Source: Marinobacter sp. F4218 (GTDB taxonomy: Bacteria > Pseudomonadota > Gammaproteobacteria > Pseudomonadales > Oleiphilaceae). From it: 64,000 bases of DNA. The notes under the pieces are model-generated. The model saw only the letters and a list, made by a program, of their open reading frames with translations. It did no database searches and was not told the DNA's origin. The stretch lies in assembly GCF_019443085.1 (NCBI RefSeq), contig NZ_JAHZIL010000003.1, forward strand, positions 62,001 to 126,000. Reading direction: 5' to 3'. The translations under genes were made by a program, and so were the position numbers. Shown here one piece after another: positions 16,585 through 26,217 of this stretch (its first letter is position 1; every line of letters begins with the position of its first letter).

Positions 16585-19031
16585 CTGCCCTGAAGTGCTT
16601 TCATTGCGGTGAGCCAGCGGATGGTGAGCCGCAGATTACCCTGGAGCTGGACGGACGGACCCAGCATTTCTGTTGCCGTGGCTGCCAGGCCGTCTGTGAA
16701 ACCATCCGTGGCGAGGGACTAAGCGGGTTCTACGACATTCGCACCGAATCCGCCGTTACCCCCCGCCAATTGTCTGGCTCGGAACTTGATCGCATCCGCG
16801 AACTGGACCACCCCCTGGTCCAGCAGGCTTTCGTGTCTCCGGTCAAAGGGGGCGAGGAGGCTCAGCTCCTGATAGGTGGCATTACTTGCGCTGCCTGTAT
16901 CTGGCTGCTGGAAAACCACATGAAAAAGCAGCCCGGGGTGCTGTCCTTCACGGTCAACCACACCACCCAGCGAGCCCGACTGGTCTGGGCTCAGGACCAG
17001 AGCCGGCTCAGTGACCTGCTGATTGCCATCCACGAGCTCGGGTATACCGCGCGCCCCTACCAGCCAGACGAAGCAGAACAGGCCCTGAGATCGGAGCACC
17101 GATCCATGCTGATCCGGCTCGTACTCGCCGGTATTGGCTCGTTTCAGAGCATGATGCTCGCATTTCCGCTGTATTTTGAAATGGTGAACGACCTGTCACC
17201 GGAGTTCGTCAGCTTCTTCCGCTGGTTCAGCCTGCTGATCGCAACGCCGGTGGTGTTTTACAGCGCGCGCCCCTTTTTCAGTAATGCCTGGCGTGACCTG
17301 AAGTCCCGACACCTGACCATGGACGTCCCGGTCGCCATTGCCATTGGCCTTGCTTACGCTGCCAGTGCCTGGGTTACCGCATTTGGCGGCGAGGAAGTGT
17401 ACTTTGAGTCGGTGTGCATGTTCACCTTTTTCCTGCTCCTGGGCCGCTACATCGAAGTTCAGGCCCGGTTCCGGGCCGGTCTGACCGGGAACGCCCTTGC
17501 AGGCTTCCAGCCAACGGTTGCCACCCGGGTTCAGGGTGAACAGGTGGAGGTGGTTCCGGCGCACGCAATCAAACCCGGTGACGTGATTCGGATCCGCCCA
17601 GGCGAGACCCTGCCCATCGATGGTGAGATCGTCCACGGCCAGTCCACCCTCAATGAGGCGGCCCTGACGGGTGAATACCTGCCTGAAACCCGAATGCCCG
17701 GGGATACCGTGCACGCTGGCAGCATCAACGGCGAGAATCCGCTCGATGTCCGGGTCGTCAGGGCGGGCTCACAAACCAGACTTTCCGGCATCATGCGGGT
17801 ACTGGACCGGGTTCAGGCCGAGAAACCCCCGGTGGCACTGATGGCCGACCGGATAGCCGGAAAGTTCGTGGCGCGGGTGCTGATCCTGGCACCTGTGGTC
17901 TGGCTTGGCTGGTGGCTCGCAGGGGCTGACAACGCTTTCGATATTACCCTGTCGGTGCTTGTGGTCACCTGTCCGTGTGCACTATCCCTGGCCACGCCCA
18001 CCGCCATTACCGCAGCCACAGTCAAACTTCGGCGACTGGGTTTCCTGCCAACGCGAGGCCATACCCTGGAATCCATGAATACCATTGATACCGTGGTTTT
18101 CGACAAGACCGGTACCCTGACCCGGGGCGAACTGAGCCTGGTGGGCGTAAAAGTCGTGGGTCACATGGACGAAAGCGCCTGCCTGAAGCTGGCAGCAGGC
18201 CTGGAGCAACACTCGGAACACCCGATCGCCCGGGTGTTCCACAACCGGGCCTCGTCGGCTGTCGGGCAGGTAACCAATCACCTCGGCGGCGGGCTTTCCG
18301 GAAAACTCGGAGACCAGCAGCTCTACATCGGTCACAAGGACTTTGTCGAGTCCTGCGTTAACCTGCCTGCGCCGGCCTCGCCGGGCTATCAGGGCATGGA
18401 GATCTGGCTCGCATCGGAACGCGAATGGCTCGCCTGCTTCTCTCTCGACGATCAACCGAGGCACGATGCTGCCAGCGCCATTCATTCCCTTGAGGGCCTG
18501 GGCATCCGTACCCTCCTGCTCAGCGGCGATCGCTCGGATCACGTCTCACAGGTCGCTCGGGCAGTGGGCATTGAAGAAGCCATTGGCCAGGCATCACCGG
18601 AGCAAAAACTCGAAGTTCTGAAACAACTCACGGGTGAGGGACACAAGGTCATGATGGTGGGAGACGGGCTCAACGACCTGCCCTCCATGGCGGGGGCCGG
18701 CATATCCGTCGCCATGGGATCCGCGGCAGACCTGACCCAGCTCCACGCCGATGCTGTGCTGCTCAACGGCCAGCTTATTCAGTTGGTTGAAGCCCTTAAA
18801 ACCAGTCGCCTGACCCGCCGGGTGATCCGCCAGAACCTGATGTGGGCGCTCGTGTACAACGTCTGCGCCCTGCCCCTGGCTGCGGCCGGCATGGTTCCGC
18901 CCTGGCTTGCGGCCATAGGCATGTCCTTGAGCTCACTGGTCGTCGTCCTGAATGCCCTTCGCCTGGGCAGGACAGCCGCCCGACCGACGAACCGGGCCGG
19001 GACTACGGTTGGCGCCCAAGCTGTGTCCTGA
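16581..19031 (+). CDS. ccoI: Copper-exporting P1B-type ATPase CcoI (FixI)
   Basis: Moves copper across the inner membrane for insertion into the CcoN active site. Start is GTG at 16581, overlapping the ccoH stop (GTGA). 816 residues: a Cys-rich N-terminus (CFHCGE and CCRGCQAVC), a heavy-metal domain with GGITCAACIW, eight membrane helices, the transport motif CPC (C464, P465, C466), the phosphorylated D508 in DKTGTLT, and GDGLNDLPSMA. The extra N-terminal Cys cluster separates FixI/CcoI from CopA-type pumps. Confidence 0.95.
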   Translation: MTALKCFHCGEPADGEPQITLELDGRTQHFCCRGCQAVCETIRGEGLSGFYDIRTESAVTPRQLSGSELDRIRELDHPLVQQAFVSPVKGGEEAQLLIGGITCAACIWLLENHMKKQPGVLSFTVNHTTQRARLVWAQDQSRLSDLLIAIHELGYTARPYQPDEAEQALRSEHRSMLIRLVLAGIGSFQSMMLAFPLYFEMVNDLSPEFVSFFRWFSLLIATPVVFYSARPFFSNAWRDLKSRHLTMDVPVAIAIGLAYAASAWVTAFGGEEVYFESVCMFTFFLLLGRYIEVQARFRAGLTGNALAGFQPTVATRVQGEQVEVVPAHAIKPGDVIRIRPGETLPIDGEIVHGQSTLNEAALTGEYLPETRMPGDTVHAGSINGENPLDVRVVRAGSQTRLSGIMRVLDRVQAEKPPVALMADRIAGKFVARVLILAPVVWLGWWLAGADNAFDITLSVLVVTCPCALSLATPTAITAATVKLRRLGFLPTRGHTLESMNTIDTVVFDKTGTLTRGELSLVGVKVVGHMDESACLKLAAGLEQHSEHPIARVFHNRASSAVGQVTNHLGGGLSGKLGDQQLYIGHKDFVESCVNLPAPASPGYQGMEIWLASEREWLACFSLDDQPRHDAASAIHSLEGLGIRTLLLSGDRSDHVSQVARAVGIEEAIGQASPEQKLEVLKQLTGEGHKVMMVGDGLNDLPSMAGAGISVAMGSAADLTQLHADAVLLNGQLIQLVEALKTSRLTRRVIRQNLMWALVYNVCALPLAAAGMVPPWLAAIGMSLSSLVVVLNALRLGRTAARPTNRAGTTVGAQAVS

Positions 19032-19067
19032 TACCGTATCCCGATACTTTTTCCGCGAGGTTCTGCC

Positions 19068-19316
19068 GTGCAAATCGTTATGATCCTGGTCCCGCTGGTA
19101 TTGATTGTGGTGGCCCTGGGTATTTTCCTGTTCTCGTGGGCGGTCAAAAGTGGCCAGTATGATGATCTGGAGGGGCCGGCCCACCGGATTCTGTACGACG
19201 ATGACAAGGATATGATCCCGGACGACGCACGGACGGACAAGCCAACCTCTCGCCCTGAGGAGGAGGCCGGGGAGTCCCCCGAGCCTGACTCCGACGAGGA
19301 TGCCCCTAAACCCTGA
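19068..19316 (+). CDS. ccoS: cbb3 oxidase maturation protein CcoS
   Basis: An 82-residue protein with one membrane helix (about 4-26) followed by the family signature SGQYDDLEGPAHRILYDDD. The tail is strongly acidic. CcoS is required for an active oxidase in Rhodobacter, probably for cofactor insertion. Its TGA overlaps the next gene's ATG (TGATG), so the following membrane protein is translationally coupled. Confidence 0.93.
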   Translation: MQIVMILVPLVLIVVALGIFLFSWAVKSGQYDDLEGPAHRILYDDDKDMIPDDARTDKPTSRPEEEAGESPEPDSDEDAPKP

Positions 19317-20005
19317 TGGCCCCTGAACTCTATCTCAGTTATCCCAGCGCCTTTCTGATCGGCCTCCTCGGGAGTTCTCACTGCCTCGGCATGTGCGGTG
19401 GAATCAGCGCCTCGCTGTCCATGGCGCTGCCAGTCGGGAAGGGCTTCCGATTACGCCAGACCATGATGTTGCTGGCGTTCAACGCGGGCAGGATTTCCAG
19501 CTACACACTGATTGCTGCGCTGGTAGCACTGCTGAGCACCTCGGCGGCAAGCCAGTGGTCAGAACTGGGCGGAGTGCTTCGCACCGTCGCCGGTCTGCTC
19601 CTGATTGCCATGGGTCTGTCGATGGGGCAATGGTGGCAGGGAATACGCTACATCGAGAAGATAGGTGCGCCGGTCTGGCAGCGCCTGTCTCCGCTGACAC
19701 GGCGCTTTCTACCGGTCAATCATGTCGGGCAGGCCTTGGCCCTGGGAGCACTCTGGGGGTGGTTGCCGTGTGGCCTGATCTACACCACGTTGGGCTGGGC
19801 GGCACTGCAACCGACCGTCGGCTCCGCGGCACTGACCATGTTGTTCTTCGGCCTTGGCACACTCCCCTCCATGTTGGCAACGGGCTACGCGGCAGGCTGG
19901 ATCCGAAGGTTGCAGGGTCAACGCCTGTTCCGGAAAGTGACCGGTGGCCTGCTGATCGTGTTCGGCGTCTGGACCCTGCCCCTGACCGGCGGCCTCGCCC
20001 ATTGA
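19316..20005 (+). CDS. DsbD_2 / TauE-like membrane protein linked to cbb3 assembly
   Basis: 229 residues with six predicted membrane helices. The N-terminal signature GLLGSSHCLGMCGGI has two cysteines (SHCLGMCGG), and a second motif GWLPCGLIYTTLGWA lies at about 142-156. This fits the DsbD_2 / cytochrome c biogenesis transmembrane family, often annotated as sulfite exporter TauE/SafE-like. Proteins of this type commonly follow ccoS. Metal or thiol-electron transfer for oxidase maturation is plausible but not shown. It overlaps ccoS by one base. Confidence 0.8.
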   Translation: MAPELYLSYPSAFLIGLLGSSHCLGMCGGISASLSMALPVGKGFRLRQTMMLLAFNAGRISSYTLIAALVALLSTSAASQWSELGGVLRTVAGLLLIAMGLSMGQWWQGIRYIEKIGAPVWQRLSPLTRRFLPVNHVGQALALGALWGWLPCGLIYTTLGWAALQPTVGSAALTMLFFGLGTLPSMLATGYAAGWIRRLQGQRLFRKVTGGLLIVFGVWTLPLTGGLAH

Positions 20006-20045
20006 CCGGACGGATCCCCGGTCATCCGGCTCCGGCCCACCAGTG

Positions 20046-20960
20046 CTAGATATTCAGGACGTCCAGGCGACCGAAACTGCTGGCCTCCTCGGGTTCGGCT
20101 GTGTCTACAGCCTGACGCTTCCCGCCCAGGCGCTCCCCGTCCCGGAAATTATAGAGGTTGGTGTCGGCAAGGTGGGACGGTTCCACGTTGCACAGGGCGC
20201 GGAACATGGTTTCCAGACGACCGGGGTGCTGTTTGTCCCAGGACTGGAACATGTCCTTGATGACCTGACGCTGGAGATTTTCCTGGGAACCACAGAGGTT
20301 GCAGGGAATGATTGGAAATTCCCTGAGCGCCGCATATCGGGCAATATCTTTCTCGCGACTGTATGCCAGCGGCCGGATGACGGTGTTGCGGCCATCGTCA
20401 CTGTGCAGTACCGGTGGCATGGACTTCAGTTTGCCGCCGTAGAACATATTCAGGAAAAGGGTTTCCAGAAGGTCATCGCGGTGATGGCCGAGGGCGATCT
20501 TGGTCACGCCGTGTTCTTCTGCGAAATTATAGAGAATTCCGCGCCGTAGCCGGGAACACAGACCGCAGGTGGTCTTCCCTTCCGGAACTTTTTCCTTAAC
20601 AATACTGTAGGTGTCCTTCTCGATGATGTGATACTCGATACCCATGGTTTTCAGGTATTCTGGCAGCACCTCTTCCGGAAACCCGGGTTGTTTCTGGTCA
20701 AGGTTGACCGCAATCAGCTCAAAGGAAACCGGTGCACTCTTCTGCAGGTTGAGCAGAATGTCGAGCATGGCGTAGGAGTCTTTGCCGCCGGAAAGACAGC
20801 ACATTACCTTGTCCCCGGCTTCAATCATCGAGAAATCGGCAATCGCCTGCCCGACATCACGGCGCAGACGCTTCTGCAGTTTGTTCAGCTCCAGTTTCTG
20901 GCGGCGCTCAAGCTCGGCGCGCTGAGACGGTTCGGGACTCACGATCATTGCTTCGGACAT
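20046..20960 (-). CDS. ttcA: tRNA 2-thiocytidine(32) synthetase TtcA
   Basis: ATP-dependent Fe-S enzyme that thiolates C32 of certain tRNAs. It aligns by eye with E. coli Ttc[18 protein letters not shown], the PP-loop [23 protein letters not shown], the cluster ligands [34 protein letters not shown] and [16 protein letters not shown]. The start is uncertain: ATG 20960 ([10 protein letters not shown], 304 residues) or ATG 20975, five codons earlier; neither has a strong ribosome site. It converges with the cco accessory gene. Confidence 0.93.
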   Translation of the reverse strand: MSEAMIVSPEPSQRAELERRQKLELNKLQKRLRRDVGQAIADFSMIEAGDKVMCCLSGGKDSYAMLDILLNLQKSAPVSFELIAVNLDQKQPGFPEEVLPEYLKTMGIEYHIIEKDTYSIVKEKVPEGKTTCGLCSRLRRGILYNFAEEHGVTKIALGHHRDDLLETLFLNMFYGGKLKSMPPVLHSDDGRNTVIRPLAYSREKDIARYAALREFPIIPCNLCGSQENLQRQVIKDMFQSWDKQHPGRLETMFRALCNVEPSHLADTNLYNFRDGERLGGKRQAVDTAEPEEASSFGRLDVLNI

Positions 20961-21032
20961 ACCAACTACGTTCATAAGGTTAATGAGCGTCGGATTATAC
21001 GCGTCACATGGATTCAGGGACAGGATACCGAC

Positions 21033-21677
21033 ATGGATATGTTGCAAACACACCGCCAGATCACAGGAAAACGAGAGCTCAACCGAATCCGCAATCGCAA
21101 GGCGATCCTCGATGCAGCCCGGGAATGCTTTCGGGAGCACGGCTACGACAACTCGACCATCCGCGACATCGTCAGGCGCACGGAACTGGCTGCCGGCACC
21201 TTCTACAACTATTTCTCCAGCAAACAGGATATCTTCGCGGCACTGCTGACCGATTTCCTGACCCGACTGAACAACAACCTTACCCGAAATCGCCGCTCAG
21301 CAGACACCACGCAGGATTTCATTCACTCGGCTTATCTCGCCCTCTACACCGCGACCGCCCGTGACCCGCTGGTCTATGAACTGGCTCACCGAAACGACCG
21401 GGCTCTGCGGAAACTGTTCGGCTCCGACATTCTGGGGCTCACGATGCTGTCTCTCGAGGAAGACGTCCGGGAAGCAATGACTCGCGGCCTGTTGCCAAAA
21501 CTTGATCACGATTACCTCTGCGCGGCCTTCTTCGGGGTGGCCTATGAAATGAGCCTGAGAGTGGCCCAACGGGCCCATCGTGAGCCCGAAACGGCGGACC
21601 AGGAGGCGCTGCGGGCGACCCGGTTTTCCACGGCCCTGTTCCTTGGCGGCATACCGAAGCTTTCCGGCCTTTCCTGA
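21033..21677 (+). CDS. TetR-family transcriptional regulator
   Basis: 214 residues from ATG 21033. The helix-turn-helix region is clear: [27 protein letters not shown] followed by [20 protein letters not shown] (about residues 18-68). The C-terminal ligand-binding half is mostly helical and not assignable to a subfamily. The start lies about 70 bases from the divergent ttcA start. No obvious target gene is shown by context; the J-domain gene follows 27 bases downstream. Confidence 0.88.
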   Translation: MDMLQTHRQITGKRELNRIRNRKAILDAARECFREHGYDNSTIRDIVRRTELAAGTFYNYFSSKQDIFAALLTDFLTRLNNNLTRNRRSADTTQDFIHSAYLALYTATARDPLVYELAHRNDRALRKLFGSDILGLTMLSLEEDVREAMTRGLLPKLDHDYLCAAFFGVAYEMSLRVAQRAHREPETADQEALRATRFSTALFLGGIPKLSGLS

Positions 21678-21704
21678 CGCCCTACTCTGCCCTACCATTG
21701 GCCC

Positions 21705-22370
21705 ATGACCAATTCCACTTCAATCCGCCAACCATCGGATGTCGCGGCCGGTAACAACGACGGCACACTGGAACCGCAGATTCAACATCTGCTGGTGGCG
21801 GTGGAGCACGAGCTTCGCCGGGCACCCGATGGTGTCAGTGAACTGTCACTGATCAAGGCACTGCAACATGCACCCTGGGAACTGATAGGCGACGTCCGCT
21901 TCCACGACCCGGAGAAGTTGTACCCGGTGCATTTTCTGCTGTTTCATGCGCTTTACAGGCTGAGAGACCTGCTCGCAGAATCCGGTGAAATCCTGCACAT
22001 ATCGCCACTGAACATCCGACTTCGCCCGCAGGACGTAGTTGGTGGTTCCGGGCTGCCGGACGAGCAGGACAAACTCCGGGAATTCTATCTGGATCTGTCT
22101 CAGTACAGTCTCCCTGAGGACGCTATCCATCGGATGATGGACGATTTCTGGGCCGGCAGGCCAGGCGCCCGACCGGAGGCTTCCGAGACGCTCGCGGCTG
22201 CCGAGAGCCTTGGATTCGACGGGGTCCCCGACAGTTTTCCGGAAGTGAAGCAGCGTTTCCGGCGAGCCGTCATGCTGGCCCATCCCGACCGGGGAGGCGA
22301 CACCAGGAGCATTCAGGCACTCAATCAGGCGTTCGCCGTGCTCAAGGCCCACTTTCAACTGGCCAACTGA
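21705..22370 (+). CDS. DnaJ-related protein with C-terminal J domain
   Basis: 221 residues. The N-terminal ~150 residues fit the DNAJ-related domain (KALQHAPWELIG, LYPVHFLLFHALYRLRD). The C-terminus is a J domain with the HPD motif in AVMLAHPDRGGD (about 192-203), needed to stimulate DnaK ATPase. No membrane segment is seen, so it is probably a cytoplasmic DnaK co-chaperone whose client is unknown. It follows the TetR gene by 27 bases on the same strand. Confidence 0.82.
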   Translation: MTNSTSIRQPSDVAAGNNDGTLEPQIQHLLVAVEHELRRAPDGVSELSLIKALQHAPWELIGDVRFHDPEKLYPVHFLLFHALYRLRDLLAESGEILHISPLNIRLRPQDVVGGSGLPDEQDKLREFYLDLSQYSLPEDAIHRMMDDFWAGRPGARPEASETLAAAESLGFDGVPDSFPEVKQRFRRAVMLAHPDRGGDTRSIQALNQAFAVLKAHFQLAN

Positions 22371-22413
22371 AGTTCAGCAACCCGGCATTCCCGAGCATTT
22401 GAAAGGATATTAC

Positions 22414-23445
22414 ATGGCACAACGAACTCGTATGAAACCACTTCTGTTGCTGGCTCTGTTCACTCTGTCTCTCCAGGTCCGGGCAGACCTTGTCGTGCTT
22501 CAATACCATCACGTCAGTGATTCCACACCACCGTCCACCAGCACGTCAGTCTCTCTGTTCGAGGCTCAGATGGACCTGATCTCGGACCTGAAGCTACCGG
22601 TCGTACCATTGAAAAGCGGAACCGAAGAAGCCCTTGCCAGTGAGCCCGGAACGGAAAACCGTTTGGCCATCACCTTCGACGATGCGTACGATTCGGTCTA
22701 TTCCACGGCCGCGCCGATACTTTCAGCCAAGAACTTTCCGTACACCATTTTTGTAAACACGGAAGCTGTCGGGCGCGAGGGATACATGACGTGGGAACAG
22801 CTGCGGGAACTTGCCCAGAGGGGGGACGTCACCCTTGCCAACCATAGCGCCGACCATAAGCACCTGGTCCGCAAACCGGGCGAGAGCGAGACCCAGTGGG
22901 CACGGCGAGTCGAGTACAGTCTGGATTCCGCCCAAACGACTCTACGGGAGAAACTCGGAAGCCTGTCACCCCTGTTTGCCTATCCTTATGGCGAGTTCGA
23001 TTCCGCAGTGGAGGCAAAATTGGCCGAGCGGGGATGGTACGGATATGGCCAGCACTCCGGTGCCATTGCCCAGACCTCAGGCGAAACCCGACTGCCCCGA
23101 TTTCCGATGGCAAACGCCTATGGCCAGATTAACGGCCTCGAGAACAAACTGCGGAGCAAGACATTTCCGATCGACGCCGCCAGCCTGCCCGACGGTGTGA
23201 TCTCCACCAATCCGCCCAGACTGACCTTCCGTCTGCCCGCATCAATGGACGCCTCCGGTCTGACCTGCTTCGCTTCAGGGATGGGACGTATCGATTTCGA
23301 CCTGGATGGGCGGGACGTCACGGTTCAGGCACCGGGGGCGTTCGATAGCCGGCGCTTCCGATACAACTGCACCTATCCGGCCGGAGACGGAAGCTATTTC
23401 TGGCTCTCGAAACAGTGGCTGGATTTGACCCAGCCCGAAGACTGA
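22414..23445 (+). CDS. Exported polysaccharide deacetylase (NodB/CE4 family)
   Basis: The start is ATG 22414, because AAAGGA lies 7 bases upstream and a signal peptide follows (LLLLALFTLSLQVRA). 343 residues. The NodB homology domain shows motif 1 ITFDDAYDSVY (catalytic Asp and metal Asp), motif 2 ANHSADHKHL (metal His residues) and FAYPYGEFD. The N-terminal part (VVLQYHHVSD) resembles the deacetylase half of PgaB. Substrates in this group are acetylated amino-sugar polymers; the exact polymer is not evident. A beta-rich C-terminal region (about 255-343) has no assignment. Confidence 0.85.
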   Translation: MAQRTRMKPLLLLALFTLSLQVRADLVVLQYHHVSDSTPPSTSTSVSLFEAQMDLISDLKLPVVPLKSGTEEALASEPGTENRLAITFDDAYDSVYSTAAPILSAKNFPYTIFVNTEAVGREGYMTWEQLRELAQRGDVTLANHSADHKHLVRKPGESETQWARRVEYSLDSAQTTLREKLGSLSPLFAYPYGEFDSAVEAKLAERGWYGYGQHSGAIAQTSGETRLPRFPMANAYGQINGLENKLRSKTFPIDAASLPDGVISTNPPRLTFRLPASMDASGLTCFASGMGRIDFDLDGRDVTVQAPGAFDSRRFRYNCTYPAGDGSYFWLSKQWLDLTQPED

Positions 23446-23455
23446 CTCGCCAGCC

Positions 23456-24517
23456 TCACTCCTGCTCGGCCATCATCAGCCCGATTTCCCCATGTGCGAC
23501 ATGGGGAATGGCCTTTGGTCCCTTACCAGTCTCAATGACGGTCTGCCCCTGCAGATCCTCATTTCGGGTAAAAAGGACCAGCCAGCGCTCCCCCTCGGCC
23601 GGAAACACCGGGACCCACGCTTCCAGAAACCCCCGTCGACTCCAGGTCTCCGGTTCGTAGGAGCTGACGAGGTCAGTTACCAGGCGCACCGGCTCAAACT
23701 CCCCGTCCAGGAAGACCAGGGATGGCACAAAAACGCCGTCCTGGTCGTAGGACCGAATACGTACGATGAAATCCGACCGGTCGGCGACGCCGGCAAGGGC
23801 AATCAGCTGGAATGGGCTGGTCCCGGTGAGAAAGTTATGGACCGGGGATTGGCTGGTGATATCGACACCGAATTCCCGCCCCCGCTGCCATTCCTCGTGA
23901 TTGCTGGTGTCCAGACCACGGCAACAGAACTCCCTGAAACGGGCAAAATAGTCGTCATTGCGGGATTCGATTCCCAGGACCGCAAAGGCGTCAGGATCAC
24001 TTCCGGCAACGGGGACCTCCGGTTCAATGTCAGGACCGGCATGGTAAATACTCGCGGGGGTCAATTCGATGGGCGGCGGAATCCGACCTTTCTCCGCTTC
24101 GCTACGGGTGTCCGGCTGGAAATAGCTGACCCGCACATTCCCCTCGGCATCGCGCCAGGTGAAATAGGGCTGGCGTTCGCCGGGACGGACGTAACCGTCC
24201 TTCGCGAGCTGAGTCGCATCCGGGTAGTTCTCGAGGGTGTATTCGGTTTCCTCTTCCAGAGTCTGCGACATTTTGCGGCCATCGGAACCGGCGCTACCGG
24301 ATTTCGTTTCCGGCGGAGTGCCTGCAGATTCGACCTCCCCCCCGGCCCCTTCGGCAGGGGTCTTAACAATGGGTGAATAGCGGACTCTGCCCTGCTCGTC
24401 GACCCACGTGAAATACCCCTCCCGTTCGGATACCGGAGCACCGCCAACCTGGCATCCAACAACCAGACCGGCGATTGTGGCAACAACTGCTGCCTTTACC
24501 AGAGCGTGTATCGTCAT
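23456..24517 (-). CDS. MalM-like lipoprotein with two WxDxxGxVR repeats
   Basis: 353 residues from ATG 24517. A lipoprotein signal ends in LVVGC, giving lipid-modified C22. Two short DUF4124-like strands follow: YFTWVDEQGRVRYSP and YFTWRDAEGNVRVSYF, about 85 residues apart. The C-terminal half (LIALAGVADRSDFIVRIRS, PSLVFLDGEFEPVR, WLVLFTRNEDL) resembles the MalM maltose-operon periplasmic family, although no maltose genes are near. An alternative start lies seven codons upstream at 24538. It is the last gene of a four-gene envelope operon, 36 bases after the FadL-type gene. Function unknown. Confidence 0.7.
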   Translation of the reverse strand: MTIHALVKAAVVATIAGLVVGCQVGGAPVSEREGYFTWVDEQGRVRYSPIVKTPAEGAGGEVESAGTPPETKSGSAGSDGRKMSQTLEEETEYTLENYPDATQLAKDGYVRPGERQPYFTWRDAEGNVRVSYFQPDTRSEAEKGRIPPPIELTPASIYHAGPDIEPEVPVAGSDPDAFAVLGIESRNDDYFARFREFCCRGLDTSNHEEWQRGREFGVDITSQSPVHNFLTGTSPFQLIALAGVADRSDFIVRIRSYDQDGVFVPSLVFLDGEFEPVRLVTDLVSSYEPETWSRRGFLEAWVPVFPAEGERWLVLFTRNEDLQGQTVIETGKGPKAIPHVAHGEIGLMMAEQE

Positions 24518-24553
24518 GGCAGGAGTCCACAGCGTCATTGGATAGCCAGCCGG

Positions 24554-26179
24554 TCAGAATTTGGTACGGAAACTGAGACCGGCCATGACCACCCGGAGCG
24601 AGGTTTTAATATCCAGCCCCGCATAGGGGTTGTAGATGATATTGGTGATGTTGTCGCAGTTTACGTTACAACTGGTGTCTGCCGGAATGGTTTCAATCGA
24701 TTGCAGGTAACTCAGGTTCATGTCGATCTGGGTATCCTTGTCCCACTTGTACCCCATTCCAACACTGTAGAGATTGGCGCCGCCAAACGGGGCCATGATG
24801 GAGCGCTGGTCGTCCGGGATGACCGAGTCCCGGATCTCGACACCCGCCCTCAGGTCCAGGCGCGACGAGGCATGAAACTCGGCGCCAAATGCCCAGTTCC
24901 ACTGACTCTTGAACCCAAGGGGCAAACGCAGGGTATCGGACGTGGCGTTGTCCGGAGAAAGGATCTTGGCGGCATTCAGGAATTCCAGGTTACGGTCAAA
25001 CCGGAATTCAAAGGCATCCCACTGGGCGTAATCGGTCCATCCGATATCGGCATTCAACGTCAGTTTCGGATGCACGTCGACACTGATCCCGGTCTGGAAG
25101 TGCTGCGGATACACCAGATCCATGCTCACGTTGCCGGCCTCACGGGGCGCACCGGATGGCAGGCTGAGAATGGCCGAAGTGATGGCACCGAGGACCGAAC
25201 TGTTCACACTTTGCCAGAAACCGGACCAGTCATCCGTGTACTGGATTTCGTAAGTGCCCTTCAGGTTCATCTCGGCTTCTGAGGTGTAGCTCGCGCCCCA
25301 GGTGAACCAGTCGGTGGGTTCCCACATGACGCCGAATGAATAGGTCGGCGACAAGGTCTCCTGAACGTTGATACTCAGAGCCCCGATGTCATCCCACGGA
25401 CCGACGTTACCACCACACAGGGCCAACCAGGGCTGGAGCGGTTCGTCGCCGCTTTCACAGTTGAAAGCATCCTGCAGGATCTCGGCGACCCCCAACAGCA
25501 AGTTGGGCGCTCTCATATACTGATCGGCGGCAATCCCCATGTGGGAGAGATGGATACCCGCACCCACGGACCACTCGTCGTTGATTTCGTACCCAACGGT
25601 GGGCGACAGGTAGGTTGTGCGCTGAAGCGCCGTTGCCTGGGGTTGATAGCGACCGGGATCGTCCTTGTCGCGATAGAACCCGGCTGCCAATGGCAGATAG
25701 AAGGCATTGGCGAACGTCAGCTTTGAACCGGGCGGGTTGATGCTTATACCGGCCGACGGCGCCACCGCAGGCCCTGGCGGTGTCCTCAGTATGCCGTACC
25801 CCGGAACGTAGAGCGCTACGTTATTGGTGTGGCTATGGGAGTTGGCCACCGGGTCTTTCTGCTTGCCCGTCAGAGGGTCCGTCTCGAGGCCATCGATACC
25901 GAAGATTTCATAGCCTTCGGGTGCCGTGAAATCGGCGTCGATATCCAGATAGACGCTCATCAGATTCACTTCAAGCTGGCGATCGTCCAGCTTGGTGAGA
26001 CCGGCGGGATTGTAATGGATCGCCATGATTCCCGGAGGATCTGCCGTCACTGCGTTACCCAAGGCCAGCGCTTTCGGATGGATAGTGAGGTTCTGCGCGA
26101 GCTGGGCCTCGGCACCACACGAGATGGTCGAGGCAATCAGAGCCGCGAGAATCTGCCGCTTGTGGCTGTAGTGTCCCAT
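24554..26179 (-). CDS. FadL/OmpP1-family outer-membrane transporter
   Basis: 541 residues from ATG 26179, preceded by AAGGAATTC; an upstream in-frame Met lacks a ribosome site. A signal peptide ends near GAEA-QLAQ. The plug-like N-terminus has ALALGNAVTADPPGIMAIHYNPAGLTKL, typical of FadL (NPAG motif). The remainder is a beta-barrel ending in aromatic-rich strands and terminating with Phe. FadL proteins take up long-chain fatty acids or other hydrophobic compounds. The placement in an operon with a C39 peptidase and another barrel is unusual, so the cargo may differ. Confidence 0.88.
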   Translation of the reverse strand: MGHYSHKRQILAALIASTISCGAEAQLAQNLTIHPKALALGNAVTADPPGIMAIHYNPAGLTKLDDRQLEVNLMSVYLDIDADFTAPEGYEIFGIDGLETDPLTGKQKDPVANSHSHTNNVALYVPGYGILRTPPGPAVAPSAGISINPPGSKLTFANAFYLPLAAGFYRDKDDPGRYQPQATALQRTTYLSPTVGYEINDEWSVGAGIHLSHMGIAADQYMRAPNLLLGVAEILQDAFNCESGDEPLQPWLALCGGNVGPWDDIGALSINVQETLSPTYSFGVMWEPTDWFTWGASYTSEAEMNLKGTYEIQYTDDWSGFWQSVNSSVLGAITSAILSLPSGAPREAGNVSMDLVYPQHFQTGISVDVHPKLTLNADIGWTDYAQWDAFEFRFDRNLEFLNAAKILSPDNATSDTLRLPLGFKSQWNWAFGAEFHASSRLDLRAGVEIRDSVIPDDQRSIMAPFGGANLYSVGMGYKWDKDTQIDMNLSYLQSIETIPADTSCNVNCDNITNIIYNPYAGLDIKTSLRVVMAGLSFRTKF

Positions 26180-26217
26180 GAATTCCTTCCCTTCCCGTAA
26201 AACGTCGGCGGCACCAA

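Noticed and set aside
20006..20045. Inverted repeat between the DsbD_2-type gene and ttcA as terminator
   Set aside because: The arms are short and mismatched and there is no T-run; too weak to list.
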